Positions 15,546 to 23,706 of a stretch of DNA of 48,269 nucleotides are shown here, one piece after another (within the stretch, counting starts at the first letter, position 1; each line of letters begins with the position of its first letter). Under the pieces are notes generated by a model. The model made no database searches. It was not told the origin of the DNA and saw only the letters and a list, made by a program, of their open reading frames with translations. Both the position numbers and the translations under genes were made by a program. Origin of the DNA: Collinsella aerofaciens (GTDB lineage Bacteria > Actinomycetota > Coriobacteriia > Coriobacteriales > Coriobacteriaceae). The stretch is from contig NZ_JADMUF010000013.1 of NCBI RefSeq assembly GCF_015546965.1, positions 1 through 48,269 on the forward strand. Reading direction: 5' to 3'.

Positions 15546-15578
15546 ACGCCGCATTTGACTTTCGGGTGCGGCGTTGTT
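15546..15578 (+). terminator. Terminator after PhoR-like gene
   Basis: Stem ACGCCGCA (15546-15553) with TGCGGCGT (15567-15574), then TGTTG; weak T tract. Confidence 0.55.
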
Positions 15579-15639
15579 GTGCAATTTTACGATTGCTTCC
15601 GACATTTTTACAGGAGAGCCTGTTTCTTATGTATAGAGT

Positions 15640-15668
15640 TTGGTCTCGGTAAAAAGATGCGATAACAT
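15640..15668 (+). promoter_or_regulatory. Promoter of tyrosine-kinase module
   Basis: TTGGTC, 17-base spacer, TAACAT, 47 bases before the first gene's ATG. Confidence 0.5.
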
Positions 15669-15715
15669 ACGGACAGTTTTGTCAATCCGAACTGGGGAAA
15701 TGAAAGGCAAGCTGC

Positions 15716-16372
15716 ATGACCCTTCTCGAACTGTTCCAGCTGCTGAAGAAGCACCTCAAGCTGGTCATCACCCTTCCGGTGGTCTGCGCGATCGCCATGG
15801 GCATCGTGTCCTTCGTTGCGATGGACAACACCTACACCGCGACGACGAGCATGTACATTCTCGCCAAGACCGACGATAGCGGTCAGATGAGCTACAACGA
15901 TCTCTCAGCGAGCCAGATGCTTTCCAACGATATCGCCACGCTGCTGGATAGCGATAGCGTTAAGAGCGGCGCAGCCAATGAACTGGGCCTCACCGATCTG
16001 GATGACTACAAGGTGTCTGTTTCCTCCGAGACCACCACGCGTGTCATTACGCTTTCGGTTACCGGCACCGATGCCAAGGAGACGGCTAAGGTCGCAAAGG
16101 CCATGGCCAGCTCGGTGAGTACGGTCGCTCAGAACGTCGGCGCCGCCCAGAGCATCAACGTTATCGACGAGGCTAAGACCCCCGAAGCCCCCAGCGGTCC
16201 CAAGCGTATGCTGTACGTTGCTGTCGCGTTCCTCGCGGGCATCTTTATCGCAGTTGCCTATGTCGTTTTGGCAGACATGCTCAATACCCGCATCCGCGGT
16301 GCCGAAGAGGCAGAAGAGCTCCTGGGCATTCCCGTTGTTGGCCGAATTCCGGCTATGAAAGGTGGTAAATAG
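15716..16372 (+). CDS. CpsC/CapA-type polysaccharide co-polymerase (kinase modulator)
   Basis: A 218-aa Wzz-superfamily membrane protein. In Gram-positive bacteria this type is separate from, and activates, the cytosolic tyrosine kinase, and helps set polysaccharide length. Helix 1 is about 16-36; the extracellular region carries the Wzz core Y-T-A-T-T-S-M-Y-I-L (about 40-49) and ends in a proline-rich E-A-K-T-P-E-A-P-S-G-P (about 149-159); helix 2 is about 164-186. The short cytosolic tail ends G-I-P-V-V-G-R-I-P, the segment that meets the kinase. The kinase gene starts 2 bases later. No glycosyltransferase or flippase genes lie nearby. Confidence 0.9.
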   Translation: MTLLELFQLLKKHLKLVITLPVVCAIAMGIVSFVAMDNTYTATTSMYILAKTDDSGQMSYNDLSASQMLSNDIATLLDSDSVKSGAANELGLTDLDDYKVSVSSETTTRVITLSVTGTDAKETAKVAKAMASSVSTVAQNVGAAQSINVIDEAKTPEAPSGPKRMLYVAVAFLAGIFIAVAYVVLADMLNTRIRGAEEAEELLGIPVVGRIPAMKGGK

Positions 16373-16374
16373 GC

Positions 16375-17112
16375 ATGGCTAAGACAAAGAACACCGACAA
16401 GCTCGTTGTACAGAATGCCGCCAAGACCCTTCTGGCCAACATCCGCTTTGCGAGCGTGGACGACCCCATTCGCACCATCACCGTTACCTCCTCGATTCCC
16501 AACGAGGGCAAGTCTACGGTTTCCATTAACCTTGCTCAGGCAATCGCCACGAGCGGCAAGTCCGTGCTCCTGGTCGAGGCCGATATGCGCCGCAGGTCCC
16601 TTTCCGATATGCTCGGCGTTCGTTCGCGCGGCGGACTCTATGCGGTCCTTTCCGAGCAGATCTCCATTGACCAGGCAATTGTCGAGACGGGTCAGAAGAA
16701 CTTCTACTTCCTCGATGCTGAGCCGCATATTCCCAATCCTGCCGACATCATCGTCTCCCATCGCTTTTCCAAGTTGGTAAAGGCACTGTCCGCCAAGTTC
16801 CAGTACGTCATCTTTGATGCTCCCCCGGTCGGCACCTTCATCGATGCTGCCGAGATTGCCAGCCTGACCGACGGTACGCTGTTCGTGGTGCGCGAGGACT
16901 TCACCAAGCGCGAGGAGGCACTCAACGCTATCGGCCAGCTTAAGAAGTCCGAGAAGGTCAAGCTCATCGGTACCGTCATGAACTACTGCGAGACCGAGAC
17001 CAGCGAGTACTACTACTCCTACTACACCAAGGACGGTAAGAAGGTTAAGAAGGGCTCCGACGATCAGGGCACTTCCAAAAAGGGCATCTTCACCAACCGA
17101 GCAAACGTTTAG
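16375..17112 (+). CDS. CpsD/CapB-type bacterial tyrosine kinase
   Basis: A 245-aa cytosolic BY-kinase. It carries Walker A S-I-P-N-E-G-K-S-T (Lys46), Walker A' V-L-L-V-E-A-D-M-R (about 64-72), and Walker B V-I-F-D-A-P-P (about 143-149). The C terminus has the autophosphorylation cluster Y-Y-Y-S-Y-Y (212-217) followed by a basic tail. Such kinases act with a CpsC-type adaptor, here the preceding gene, and cycle between phosphorylated and free forms to control capsule or exopolysaccharide export. The phosphatase gene follows 17 bases later. The three-gene order modulator-kinase-phosphatase is clear. Confidence 0.93.
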   Translation: MAKTKNTDKLVVQNAAKTLLANIRFASVDDPIRTITVTSSIPNEGKSTVSINLAQAIATSGKSVLLVEADMRRRSLSDMLGVRSRGGLYAVLSEQISIDQAIVETGQKNFYFLDAEPHIPNPADIIVSHRFSKLVKALSAKFQYVIFDAPPVGTFIDAAEIASLTDGTLFVVREDFTKREEALNAIGQLKKSEKVKLIGTVMNYCETETSEYYYSYYTKDGKKVKKGSDDQGTSKKGIFTNRANV

Positions 17113-17129
17113 TTGATTAAGGCTGACCT

Positions 17130-17780
17130 ATGCGTGACATTCATTGCCATATCTTGCCGGGTGTAGACGACGGCGCCGCCGATCTCGATGAGAGCTTGGC
17201 GATGCTCGAGGCTGCCAAGCGGGCCGGTGTAACCAGAATCGTTTGCACTCCTCACTGCCGTGATCCCTATTTTGATTACGACAAGATGTGGGATGCCTTT
17301 GAGCTGCTGCGCGATAACGCTGACGGTTTTCCGCTCCAGATGGGCTTCGAAGTCAACCATCGAAAGCTCGTTGATCTTGGTATCGATGCCGCGGAGCACT
17401 TGCATTTTGATGGAACCAATGAGTTCCTGCTTGAACTTTCGACGCATGCCGATGCGTATGCGTTTAGAGAGTACGAGAACACGATTTACGATTTGCAGTG
17501 CCGTGGCTACCAGGTGATCATCGCTCATCCTGAGCGCTATCGTGCGGTTCAAAAGGATGTAAGCGTGGCGGAGCGCCTGGTCGATATGGGCTGCAAGCTG
17601 CAAGCTTCGGCGGACTTTATTGCCGGCGGTCGCTTTGGTCGCGAGAAAAAGCCGGCACAGCGCCTGTTCGATCAGAACCTGTACAGCTTCATCGCGAGCG
17701 ATGCCCATAACGTGGGTCATTACGACTGCCTGGCGAAGGCTCGCGCGAAGTTTAGCGTGCGCGGAGCTCATTTTCGCTAA
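17130..17780 (+). CDS. CpsB/CapC-type tyrosine-protein phosphatase (PHP domain)
   Basis: A 216-aa metal-dependent phosphatase of the PHP family that removes phosphate from the BY-kinase tyrosine cluster. The metal site is visible as D-I-H-C-H-I-L-P-G-V-D-D-G-A (residues 3-16), C-T-P-H (about 39-42), A-H-P-E-R (about 132-136) and S-D-A-H (about 190-193). Length is a little below the usual 240-250. AAGG precedes the ATG. It is the last gene of the three-gene module; the following acetyltransferase starts after a 38-base gap and may or may not be cotranscribed. Confidence 0.92.
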   Translation: MRDIHCHILPGVDDGAADLDESLAMLEAAKRAGVTRIVCTPHCRDPYFDYDKMWDAFELLRDNADGFPLQMGFEVNHRKLVDLGIDAAEHLHFDGTNEFLLELSTHADAYAFREYENTIYDLQCRGYQVIIAHPERYRAVQKDVSVAERLVDMGCKLQASADFIAGGRFGREKKPAQRLFDQNLYSFIASDAHNVGHYDCLAKARAKFSVRGAHFR

Positions 17781-17818
17781 AATCTGTCCCTAACGTTCGC
17801 ATTGAATGAAAGGGCAGC

Positions 17819-18319
17819 ATGGATATCCAACTTAAGACGGGATGCTTTGATGACGCGGCGTTGGTGCGCCGCGTCGTTTTTATGGACGAGCAGGGCTACG
17901 AGAATGAGTTCGACGCTATCGACGAGGATCCGAACTGCATTCATGTGACGCTCTATGTAGACGGCGAGCTTGCCGGTTGCTCGCGCGTGTTTCCCGAAGA
18001 GCTTGAGCGCGCGGCTGACGCAGAGGCTCCGGTGTCGCTGGCGTGCGACTTGGACGAAGGTGTCGCGGCGGGGGAGACCTACATTATGGGGCGCGTGGCC
18101 GTGCTGCCGAGCATGCGCCGTCGCGGTCTGGCGAGCAAGATTGTCGAGGCCAGTGCTTCGTGTGCACGCGATGCCGGCGCTAAGCTTATTAAGCTGCATG
18201 CGCAGGAATACGTGTTGCCGCTCTATGCAAAGGCGGGCTACACGCAAATTGCCCCGGTAGATTACGAAGACGAGGGCCAGCCCCATGTCTGGATGGCCAA
18301 GCGCGTAGATGGCAGATAG
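17819..18319 (+). CDS. GNAT-family N-acetyltransferase
   Basis: A 166-aa acetyl-CoA-dependent acetyltransferase; substrate unknown. The acetyl-CoA-binding segment is V-L-P-S-M-R-R-R-G-L-A-S-K-I-V-E (about 98-113), and the C-terminal L-P-L-Y-A-K-A-G-Y (about 134-142) is the usual GNAT tail. The first part (R-R-V-V-F-M-D-E-Q-G-Y, D-E-D-P-N-C-I-H) resembles the ElaA/YjcF-type subgroup, where the motif V-F-V-x-E-Q is typical. AAAGG lies before the ATG. It sits between a tyrosine phosphatase gene and htpG without a functional link I can see. Confidence 0.88.
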   Translation: MDIQLKTGCFDDAALVRRVVFMDEQGYENEFDAIDEDPNCIHVTLYVDGELAGCSRVFPEELERAADAEAPVSLACDLDEGVAAGETYIMGRVAVLPSMRRRGLASKIVEASASCARDAGAKLIKLHAQEYVLPLYAKAGYTQIAPVDYEDEGQPHVWMAKRVDGR

Positions 18320-18456
18320 GGACGTTCCTTTTCTGCCGGCAGTTGGGGACACTCCTTGGCAATTGGCGCATCGGAGCGCTTAGACATACAGTTTTTCGAT
18401 TCCGTATGTATATGTGCGCGCTAATGGGTTATAAAATCTAAGTCTGAACATAGCAG

Positions 18457-18497
18457 GTCTGCGATGCGGCTCGGGCAACCGGGCCGTTTTTGCGGAC
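18457..18497 (+). promoter_or_regulatory. Structured htpG leader with terminator-like hairpin
   Basis: CGGCTCGG (18467-18474) pairs with CCGGGCCG (18479-18486) around a GCAA tetraloop and is followed by TTTTT. An outer stem GTCTGC (18457-18462) / GCGGAC (18492-18497) encloses it. It lies 25 bases before htpG, downstream of a likely -10 TATAAA (18430-18435). It is either the terminator of an upstream transcript or a control element within the leader. Confidence 0.55.
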
Positions 18498-18521
18498 GGG
18501 GGTAGCGCGAAAGGACTGCAC

Positions 18522-20546
18522 ATGCGTCAATTTAAGACCGAGAGCAAAAAACTGCTCGACCTCATGATCAACTCCATCTACACCAATAAGGAAATCTTCC
18601 TGCGCGAGCTTATCTCTAACGCGAGCGACGCCGTCGACAAGCTCAACTTTAAGAGCCTGCAGGACCCGAGCGTCAAGCTCGACCAGGGCGACTTGGCTAT
18701 TCGCGTCTCCTTTGATAAAGATGCCCGCACCATTACTATCTCGGATAACGGCATTGGCATGACAGCCGAGGAGCTCGAGCGCAATCTGGGCACCATCGCC
18801 CATTCCGGCTCCGAGGAGTTTAAGACCGAGAACGCCGAGCAGCAGGGTTCGGATGTCGACATCATTGGCCAGTTTGGCGTGGGCTTCTACTCGGCTTTTA
18901 TGGTCGCCAGCCACGTGAAGGTCGTGAGCCGCGCCTATGGCGAGGACACCGCTCACGTGTGGGAGTCTGATGGTCTTGAGGGTTACACCATCGAAGATGG
19001 CGAGCGCGCCGAGCACGGTACCGATGTCATCCTGACGCTGCGCGAGAACGAGAAGCTCGATGCCGACGGCGAGGCCGAGACCTACGATCGCTTCCTGACC
19101 GAGTGGGGCCTCAAGAGCCTGATTCAGCAGTACAGCAACTATGTGCGCTATCCGATTCAGATGATGGTGTCCAAGAGCCGCCAGAAACCCAAGCCCGAGG
19201 ACGCCGGCGACGATTACAAGCCCGAGTATGAGGACTACCAGGAGCTCGAGACCATCAACTCCATGACGCCGATTTGGAAAAAGCGCAGCTCCGATGTTGA
19301 GCAGAAGGACTACGACGAGTTCTACAAGTCTACGTTCCACGACTTTGATAATCCTGCGCGCACCATCAGCTTCCACGCCGAGGGCACGCTCGAGTACGAC
19401 GCCCTGCTGTTTGTGCCGGGTCGCGCCCCGTTCGATCTGTACAGCAAGGACTACGAGAAGGGTCTGGCGCTCTACAGCTCCAACGTGCTGATTATGGAGA
19501 AGTGCGACGACCTGCTGCCCGACTACTACAACTTTGTGCGCGGTGTCGTGGACTCTGCTGACGTGACGCTCAATATTTCGCGTGAGACGCTGCAGCAGAA
19601 CCGTCAGCTCAAGGCCATCGCCAAGCGCGTGGAAAAGAAGATTACCGCCGACCTTGAGGATATGCGTGACAACGACCGCGAGGCCTACGAGAAGTTCTTT
19701 GAGAACTTTGGCCGCGGTCTTAAGTACGGCATCTACTCGAGCTATGGCATGAAGGCCGATGAACTCGCTGACCTGTTGCTGTTCTGGTCTGCCAAGGAAC
19801 AGAAGATGATTACCCTGGCCGAGTATGCCAAGGGCATGCCCGAGGATCAGAAGGCCATCTACTACGCCGCCGGCGACTCGCGTGAGCGCTTGGCAAAGAT
19901 GCCCGTGGTAAAGGGCGTGCTCGACCGCGGCTATGACGTGCTGCTGCTGACGCAGGATGTGGATGAGTTCACGTTCCAGGCTATGCGTGAGTACGTTGCC
20001 GCCGATATGCCCAAGATTTACGAGGACGACGCTGCCCGCGAGGCTGCCGAGAAGGCTGTGGTCGACGGTGCCGAGCCCGAGGTCGAGGATCGTCATCTGG
20101 AGCTCAAGAACGTTGCGACCGGTGATCTTGACCTGGCGACCGAGGACGAGAAGAAGGAGGCCGAGGACGCCACCAAGGAGAACGAGGACCTCTTTAGCGC
20201 TATGAAGGAGGCGCTCGGTGACAAGGTCGAGAAAGTTGCCGTCTCCGCGCGCCTGACCGATGCCCCCGCTTGCATCACCACCGAGGGCCCGCTTTCGCTC
20301 GAGATGGAGAAGGTGCTCCAGAAGGGACCCGAGGGCGCGCCCGACGGCATGCCCAAGAGCCAGCGCGTGCTCGAGCTCAACGCCAAGCACCCGGTCTTCG
20401 ACAAGCTTGTCGCTGCCCAGAAGGCAGGCGACGCCGACAAGATCAAGCAGTACTCCGGCTTGCTCTACGATCAGGCCCTGCTGGTCGAGGGCATCCTCCC
20501 CGAGGACCCCGTTGCCTTCGCGGCGGCTGTTTGCAACTTGATGTAG
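18522..20546 (+). CDS. htpG: Molecular chaperone HtpG (Hsp90)
   Basis: A 674-aa bacterial Hsp90, an ATP-driven dimeric cytosolic chaperone. The GHKL ATPase domain (1-220) shows R-E-L-I-S-N-A-S-D-A-V-D-K-L, S-D-N-G-I-G-M and G-Q-F-G-V-G-F-Y-S-A-F. The middle domain has R-G-V-V-D-S-A-D-V-T-L-N-I-S-R-E-T-L-Q (about 342-361), including the catalytic Arg. The C-terminal dimerisation domain follows. It is longer than E. coli HtpG (624), with an acidic Glu/Lys/Asp-rich stretch around 510-560. AAAGGA precedes the ATG. A structured leader precedes it; no CIRCE or HAIR heat-shock element was seen. Confidence 0.97.
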   Translation: MRQFKTESKKLLDLMINSIYTNKEIFLRELISNASDAVDKLNFKSLQDPSVKLDQGDLAIRVSFDKDARTITISDNGIGMTAEELERNLGTIAHSGSEEFKTENAEQQGSDVDIIGQFGVGFYSAFMVASHVKVVSRAYGEDTAHVWESDGLEGYTIEDGERAEHGTDVILTLRENEKLDADGEAETYDRFLTEWGLKSLIQQYSNYVRYPIQMMVSKSRQKPKPEDAGDDYKPEYEDYQELETINSMTPIWKKRSSDVEQKDYDEFYKSTFHDFDNPARTISFHAEGTLEYDALLFVPGRAPFDLYSKDYEKGLALYSSNVLIMEKCDDLLPDYYNFVRGVVDSADVTLNISRETLQQNRQLKAIAKRVEKKITADLEDMRDNDREAYEKFFENFGRGLKYGIYSSYGMKADELADLLLFWSAKEQKMITLAEYAKGMPEDQKAIYYAAGDSRERLAKMPVVKGVLDRGYDVLLLTQDVDEFTFQAMREYVAADMPKIYEDDAAREAAEKAVVDGAEPEVEDRHLELKNVATGDLDLATEDEKKEAEDATKENEDLFSAMKEALGDKVEKVAVSARLTDAPACITTEGPLSLEMEKVLQKGPEGAPDGMPKSQRVLELNAKHPVFDKLVAAQKAGDADKIKQYSGLLYDQALLVEGILPEDPVAFAAAVCNLM

Positions 20547-20580
20547 TTCGGGGATACGGCACCGTAGCTAGATTAGAACG

Positions 20581-20642
20581 AGAGTGGATAATCTCCCACT
20601 TTTGGCTCGAATGCGGGCTTGAAGTGGGAGATTTTCCACTCT
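20581..20642. repeat. Long hairpin 1 after htpG
   Basis: Arms of 21 bases (20581-20601 and 20622-20642) with one mismatch and a 20-base loop. First of three consecutive hairpins filling the gap between htpG and the YhgE gene. Confidence 0.88.
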
Positions 20643-20661
20643 TGTTTCCTTTTGTACGGAG

Positions 20662-20717
20662 TAGTCATTGGGGACGTTCTTGTTTGACTGGTCATTTAAG
20701 AACGTCCCCAATGACTA
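20662..20717. repeat. Long hairpin 2 after htpG
   Basis: Perfect 20-base arms (20662-20681 and 20698-20717) with a 16-base loop. The arm contains GGGGACGTTCTT; a related GGGACGTTCCTT occurs at 18321-18332. Confidence 0.92.
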
Positions 20718-20721
20718 TTTG

Positions 20722-20750
20722 AATGATCCCTTCGTCCCCAAGGGATCATT
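20722..20750. repeat. Hairpin 3 after htpG
   Basis: Perfect 11-base arms AATGATCCCTT and AAGGGATCATT with a 7-base loop. AATGATCCCTT recurs at 29915-29925. The rest of 20751-20940 is AT-richer and probably holds the promoter of the next gene, including GTAC-ATCT-GTAC at 20798-20809. Confidence 0.88.
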
Positions 20751-20940
20751 TATTTGTGCGGGTTGTGGTTTTGTGACCTGCTGAAATTTAAGATACTGTA
20801 CATCTGTACGCTAACTCATCTTCGTAGTATATTGCTACCCGCAAAACTCAGCACCATTGTGCCGCGAGGCACTAAAGCGCCTACGTACAATGGTTGTCGA
20901 TAGTACGATTCGATTCAACGACAGGATGGATGGTCCAAGC

Positions 20941-23706
20941 GTGAGTCTCGGCAGCAAACTATCCAACGCAAAGGTCTCCTTTGCGATCTTTAAGCGCGAC
21001 ATCAAGCGACTGCTTGTGAACCCCGTCGCCTTGGTGGTTACTTTGGGCGTGTGCGTTATCCCCTCGCTGTATGCCTGGTACAACATCGTGGCAAACTGGG
21101 ATCCGTATGGAAACACCCAGGGCATCAAGATTGCTATCGCCAACAACGACCAGGGCACTCAGAACGACCTGGTGGGCGAGCTCAACGCGGGCGACCAGGT
21201 CGTCGATCAGCTCAAGGAAAACGATCAGTTGGGCTGGACCTTCGTCGACTCGGCGGCTGATGCCAAAGAGGGCGTCGAGAGCGGGGAGTACTACGCCGCC
21301 ATCGTGATCCCCAAGAACTTCTCCGACAATCTTGTCTCGATGCTCGATGGCAATTACCGCCAGCCCAAGCTTACGTATTACGTTAACGAGAAGAAGAGCG
21401 CCATTGCGCCCAAGGTAACCGATACCGGCGCTAATACTATCGAGGAGCAGATCAATTCGGAGTTTGTCTCCACGGTGGGCGAGACCGTAGCGGGCATTGC
21501 CAAAGATGCCGGCATCGATTTTAAGGATAAGACCGCCCAGGTTCAGGATTCGCTGACGAGTTCGGTGTCCGAGGCATCCGGTACCTTGAGCGAGGTTCGC
21601 GATTCGATCAACGACATGAACACCGCTATCGACAAAACGAGCGGCGCTATCGCCTCGGCGGATGGTGCGCTGGCCGGTTTGCAGGGTCAGACGCCTTCGC
21701 TGACTCAAGCGATCTCCCAAGGCAACGACCTGTTGGGCGAAGCGCGCACCACCGCGGGCAGATCGATCACTTCTCTCTCTAAGGCGCTTTCGGAGGGAAG
21801 TGTTGCACTGTCCAAGACGTCGGCTTCGGCGAACGCTGCGGTCGGAAAGATGACGGGCGCCTTGACGTCTACGACCACTCGCATCGACAACTCGCTCGAA
21901 TCGCTTCAAACGACAATTGACCACAACAACGCGCTGATCGACCGCCTGCAGAGGTTGGCGGACAGCGTGCCGACGGGTTCGGAGGAAATCAACGCGCTCA
22001 TCGCGTCGACAATCGATACGCTTCGAGGACAAAACGAAAGCCTCCAGGCCGTCAAGGACAATCTCTCGGCGCAGTCGAGTGCTATTGCGAATGACGCTTC
22101 GGCCGTTTCGAGCGCCAGTGACGCTATCAATACTGCAATTCAGACCGGTACGGCCAACATCAGCCAGGCTCAGACGGATCTTGGTCAAAATGCGCTGCCG
22201 AAGGCTTCCAGCGCGCTCGACTCTTTCTCGGTTGTATCGGGCGACCTAACCGGTATCGTGTCGGGCCTCACGCCTACAATCGCCAATGCGCGCGGTACGC
22301 TATCGCAGCTCGATGCCACGCTCAAGCAGGCCAAGACCACGCTGTCCCAGACCGATGCCTCACTTGCCAAGGTTCAGGACAAACTTGCGACCGCTGCCAA
22401 CGACATCGCGGCGCTGCAGACCTCCGAGTCCATGGGCGAGCTGTCTGATCTGATGGGCGTCGATGTCAATGACGTGGCAGATTTCATGGCATCTCCGGTT
22501 GAGTTGACGTCCAAGTCGATCTATCCGGTCAAGAGCTTTGGTTCGGGCATCGCCCCCTTCTACACTAATCTGGCGCTTTGGGTGGGCGGTTACGTACTCA
22601 TCGCCATCTACAAGCTCGAGGTCGATCGCGAGGGCATTGGCAGCTTTACGGCGCGCCAGGGCTACTTCGGCCGTTGGATGCTCCTGGTGATCTTGGGCGC
22701 GCTCCAAGCCATCATCGTGACGGCGGGCGATCTGGTGATTGGCGTGCAGTGCATCAACCCGCTGCTGTTCGTGCTGGGTGGCATCGCCATCTCGTTTACG
22801 TACGTCAACATCATTTATGCGCTATCTACTACGTTTAAGCATATCGGTAAGGCAATCGGCGTCATCCTGGTTATCGTGCAGATTCCCGGTTCGTCGGGCA
22901 TGTATCCCATCGAGATGATGCCCGGCTTCTTCCAATGGCTGCATCCGCTGCTGCCCTTTACCTACGGCATCAATCTGCTGCGCGAGACCGTCGGCGGCAT
23001 GTACTCGTTCAACTACCTGTTCAACCTGTGCATCTTGGGCGTGTTCCTTGCCATCGCACTCTTTATTGGCTTGCAGCTGCGTCCGCTGCTGCTCAACCTC
23101 AATCTGCTCTTTGATAAACAGCTTTCCACGACCGGTCTGATGATTTGCGAGTCCAACGACCTGCCGCGCCAGCGCTATTCGCTGCGTACGGCCATGCGCG
23201 TCATACTCGATTCCGATTCGTATCGCCGTGAGCTGCTCGAACATGCGGTGGCTTTTGAGCATCGTTACCCGTACTACATCAAAGGCGGCTTTGCTGCCGT
23301 GGTGGGCGTGCAGGTGCTGATCTTTGTGCTCTCGACGGTTCTCGATATCGACAATAACGGCAAGATCATCTTGCTGGTCATTTGGATTATCTCGGTCATT
23401 GTCATTTGCGGCTGGCTGATCAATATCGAGTACATCCGCGCAAGCCTCAACACCCAGATGCGCATCTCGGCGCTTTCGGACGAGGACCTGCGCCGCGAGA
23501 TGCGCGAGCACACGGCCGCTATTCCGGCCGCCCGTCGTATGTTTGGCCTGAATGCCAGCGAGCGAGGCTCTAAATCCAAGGATCAGGCTGCCGACCAGTC
23601 CATTCGCCACGATATGCACCATGTGCCCGCGAACGGGGACGACACATTTGTGATGAATGAGGATAGCGCCCCGCTTGGCAAGCACTCAAAAGGAGGTGAG
23701 GCATAA
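20941..23706 (+). CDS. YhgE/Pip-family membrane protein (first of pair)
   Basis: A 921-aa protein of the YhgE/Pip family, related to phage infection protein Pip and, in its N-terminal part, to EsaA of type VII secretion. Helix 1 (about 20-42, V-A-L-V-V-T-L-G-V-C-V-I-P-S-L-Y-A-W-Y-N) leads to a large extracellular region of about 500 residues rich in Ser, Ala, Asp and Gln, largely coiled coil. Five or six helices follow (about 545-725) in an ABC-2-permease-like arrangement, with an extra C-terminal section holding two more helices (about 785-840) and an Arg-rich tail. GTG at 20941 is preferred since GGATGG stands upstream; ATG at 20890 or 20926 are alternatives. The second family member starts at the very next base after its stop codon. 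Confidence 0.85.
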   Translation: MSLGSKLSNAKVSFAIFKRDIKRLLVNPVALVVTLGVCVIPSLYAWYNIVANWDPYGNTQGIKIAIANNDQGTQNDLVGELNAGDQVVDQLKENDQLGWTFVDSAADAKEGVESGEYYAAIVIPKNFSDNLVSMLDGNYRQPKLTYYVNEKKSAIAPKVTDTGANTIEEQINSEFVSTVGETVAGIAKDAGIDFKDKTAQVQDSLTSSVSEASGTLSEVRDSINDMNTAIDKTSGAIASADGALAGLQGQTPSLTQAISQGNDLLGEARTTAGRSITSLSKALSEGSVALSKTSASANAAVGKMTGALTSTTTRIDNSLESLQTTIDHNNALIDRLQRLADSVPTGSEEINALIASTIDTLRGQNESLQAVKDNLSAQSSAIANDASAVSSASDAINTAIQTGTANISQAQTDLGQNALPKASSALDSFSVVSGDLTGIVSGLTPTIANARGTLSQLDATLKQAKTTLSQTDASLAKVQDKLATAANDIAALQTSESMGELSDLMGVDVNDVADFMASPVELTSKSIYPVKSFGSGIAPFYTNLALWVGGYVLIAIYKLEVDREGIGSFTARQGYFGRWMLLVILGALQAIIVTAGDLVIGVQCINPLLFVLGGIAISFTYVNIIYALSTTFKHIGKAIGVILVIVQIPGSSGMYPIEMMPGFFQWLHPLLPFTYGINLLRETVGGMYSFNYLFNLCILGVFLAIALFIGLQLRPLLLNLNLLFDKQLSTTGLMICESNDLPRQRYSLRTAMRVILDSDSYRRELLEHAVAFEHRYPYYIKGGFAAVVGVQVLIFVLSTVLDIDNNGKIILLVIWIISVIVICGWLINIEYIRASLNTQMRISALSDEDLRREMREHTAAIPAARRMFGLNASERGSKSKDQAADQSIRHDMHHVPANGDDTFVMNEDSAPLGKHSKGGEA

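Noticed and set aside
18438-20390. 650-aa minus-strand open frame over htpG
   Set aside because: Shadow frame rich in Leu, Val and Gly; htpG on the plus strand has all Hsp90 motifs.
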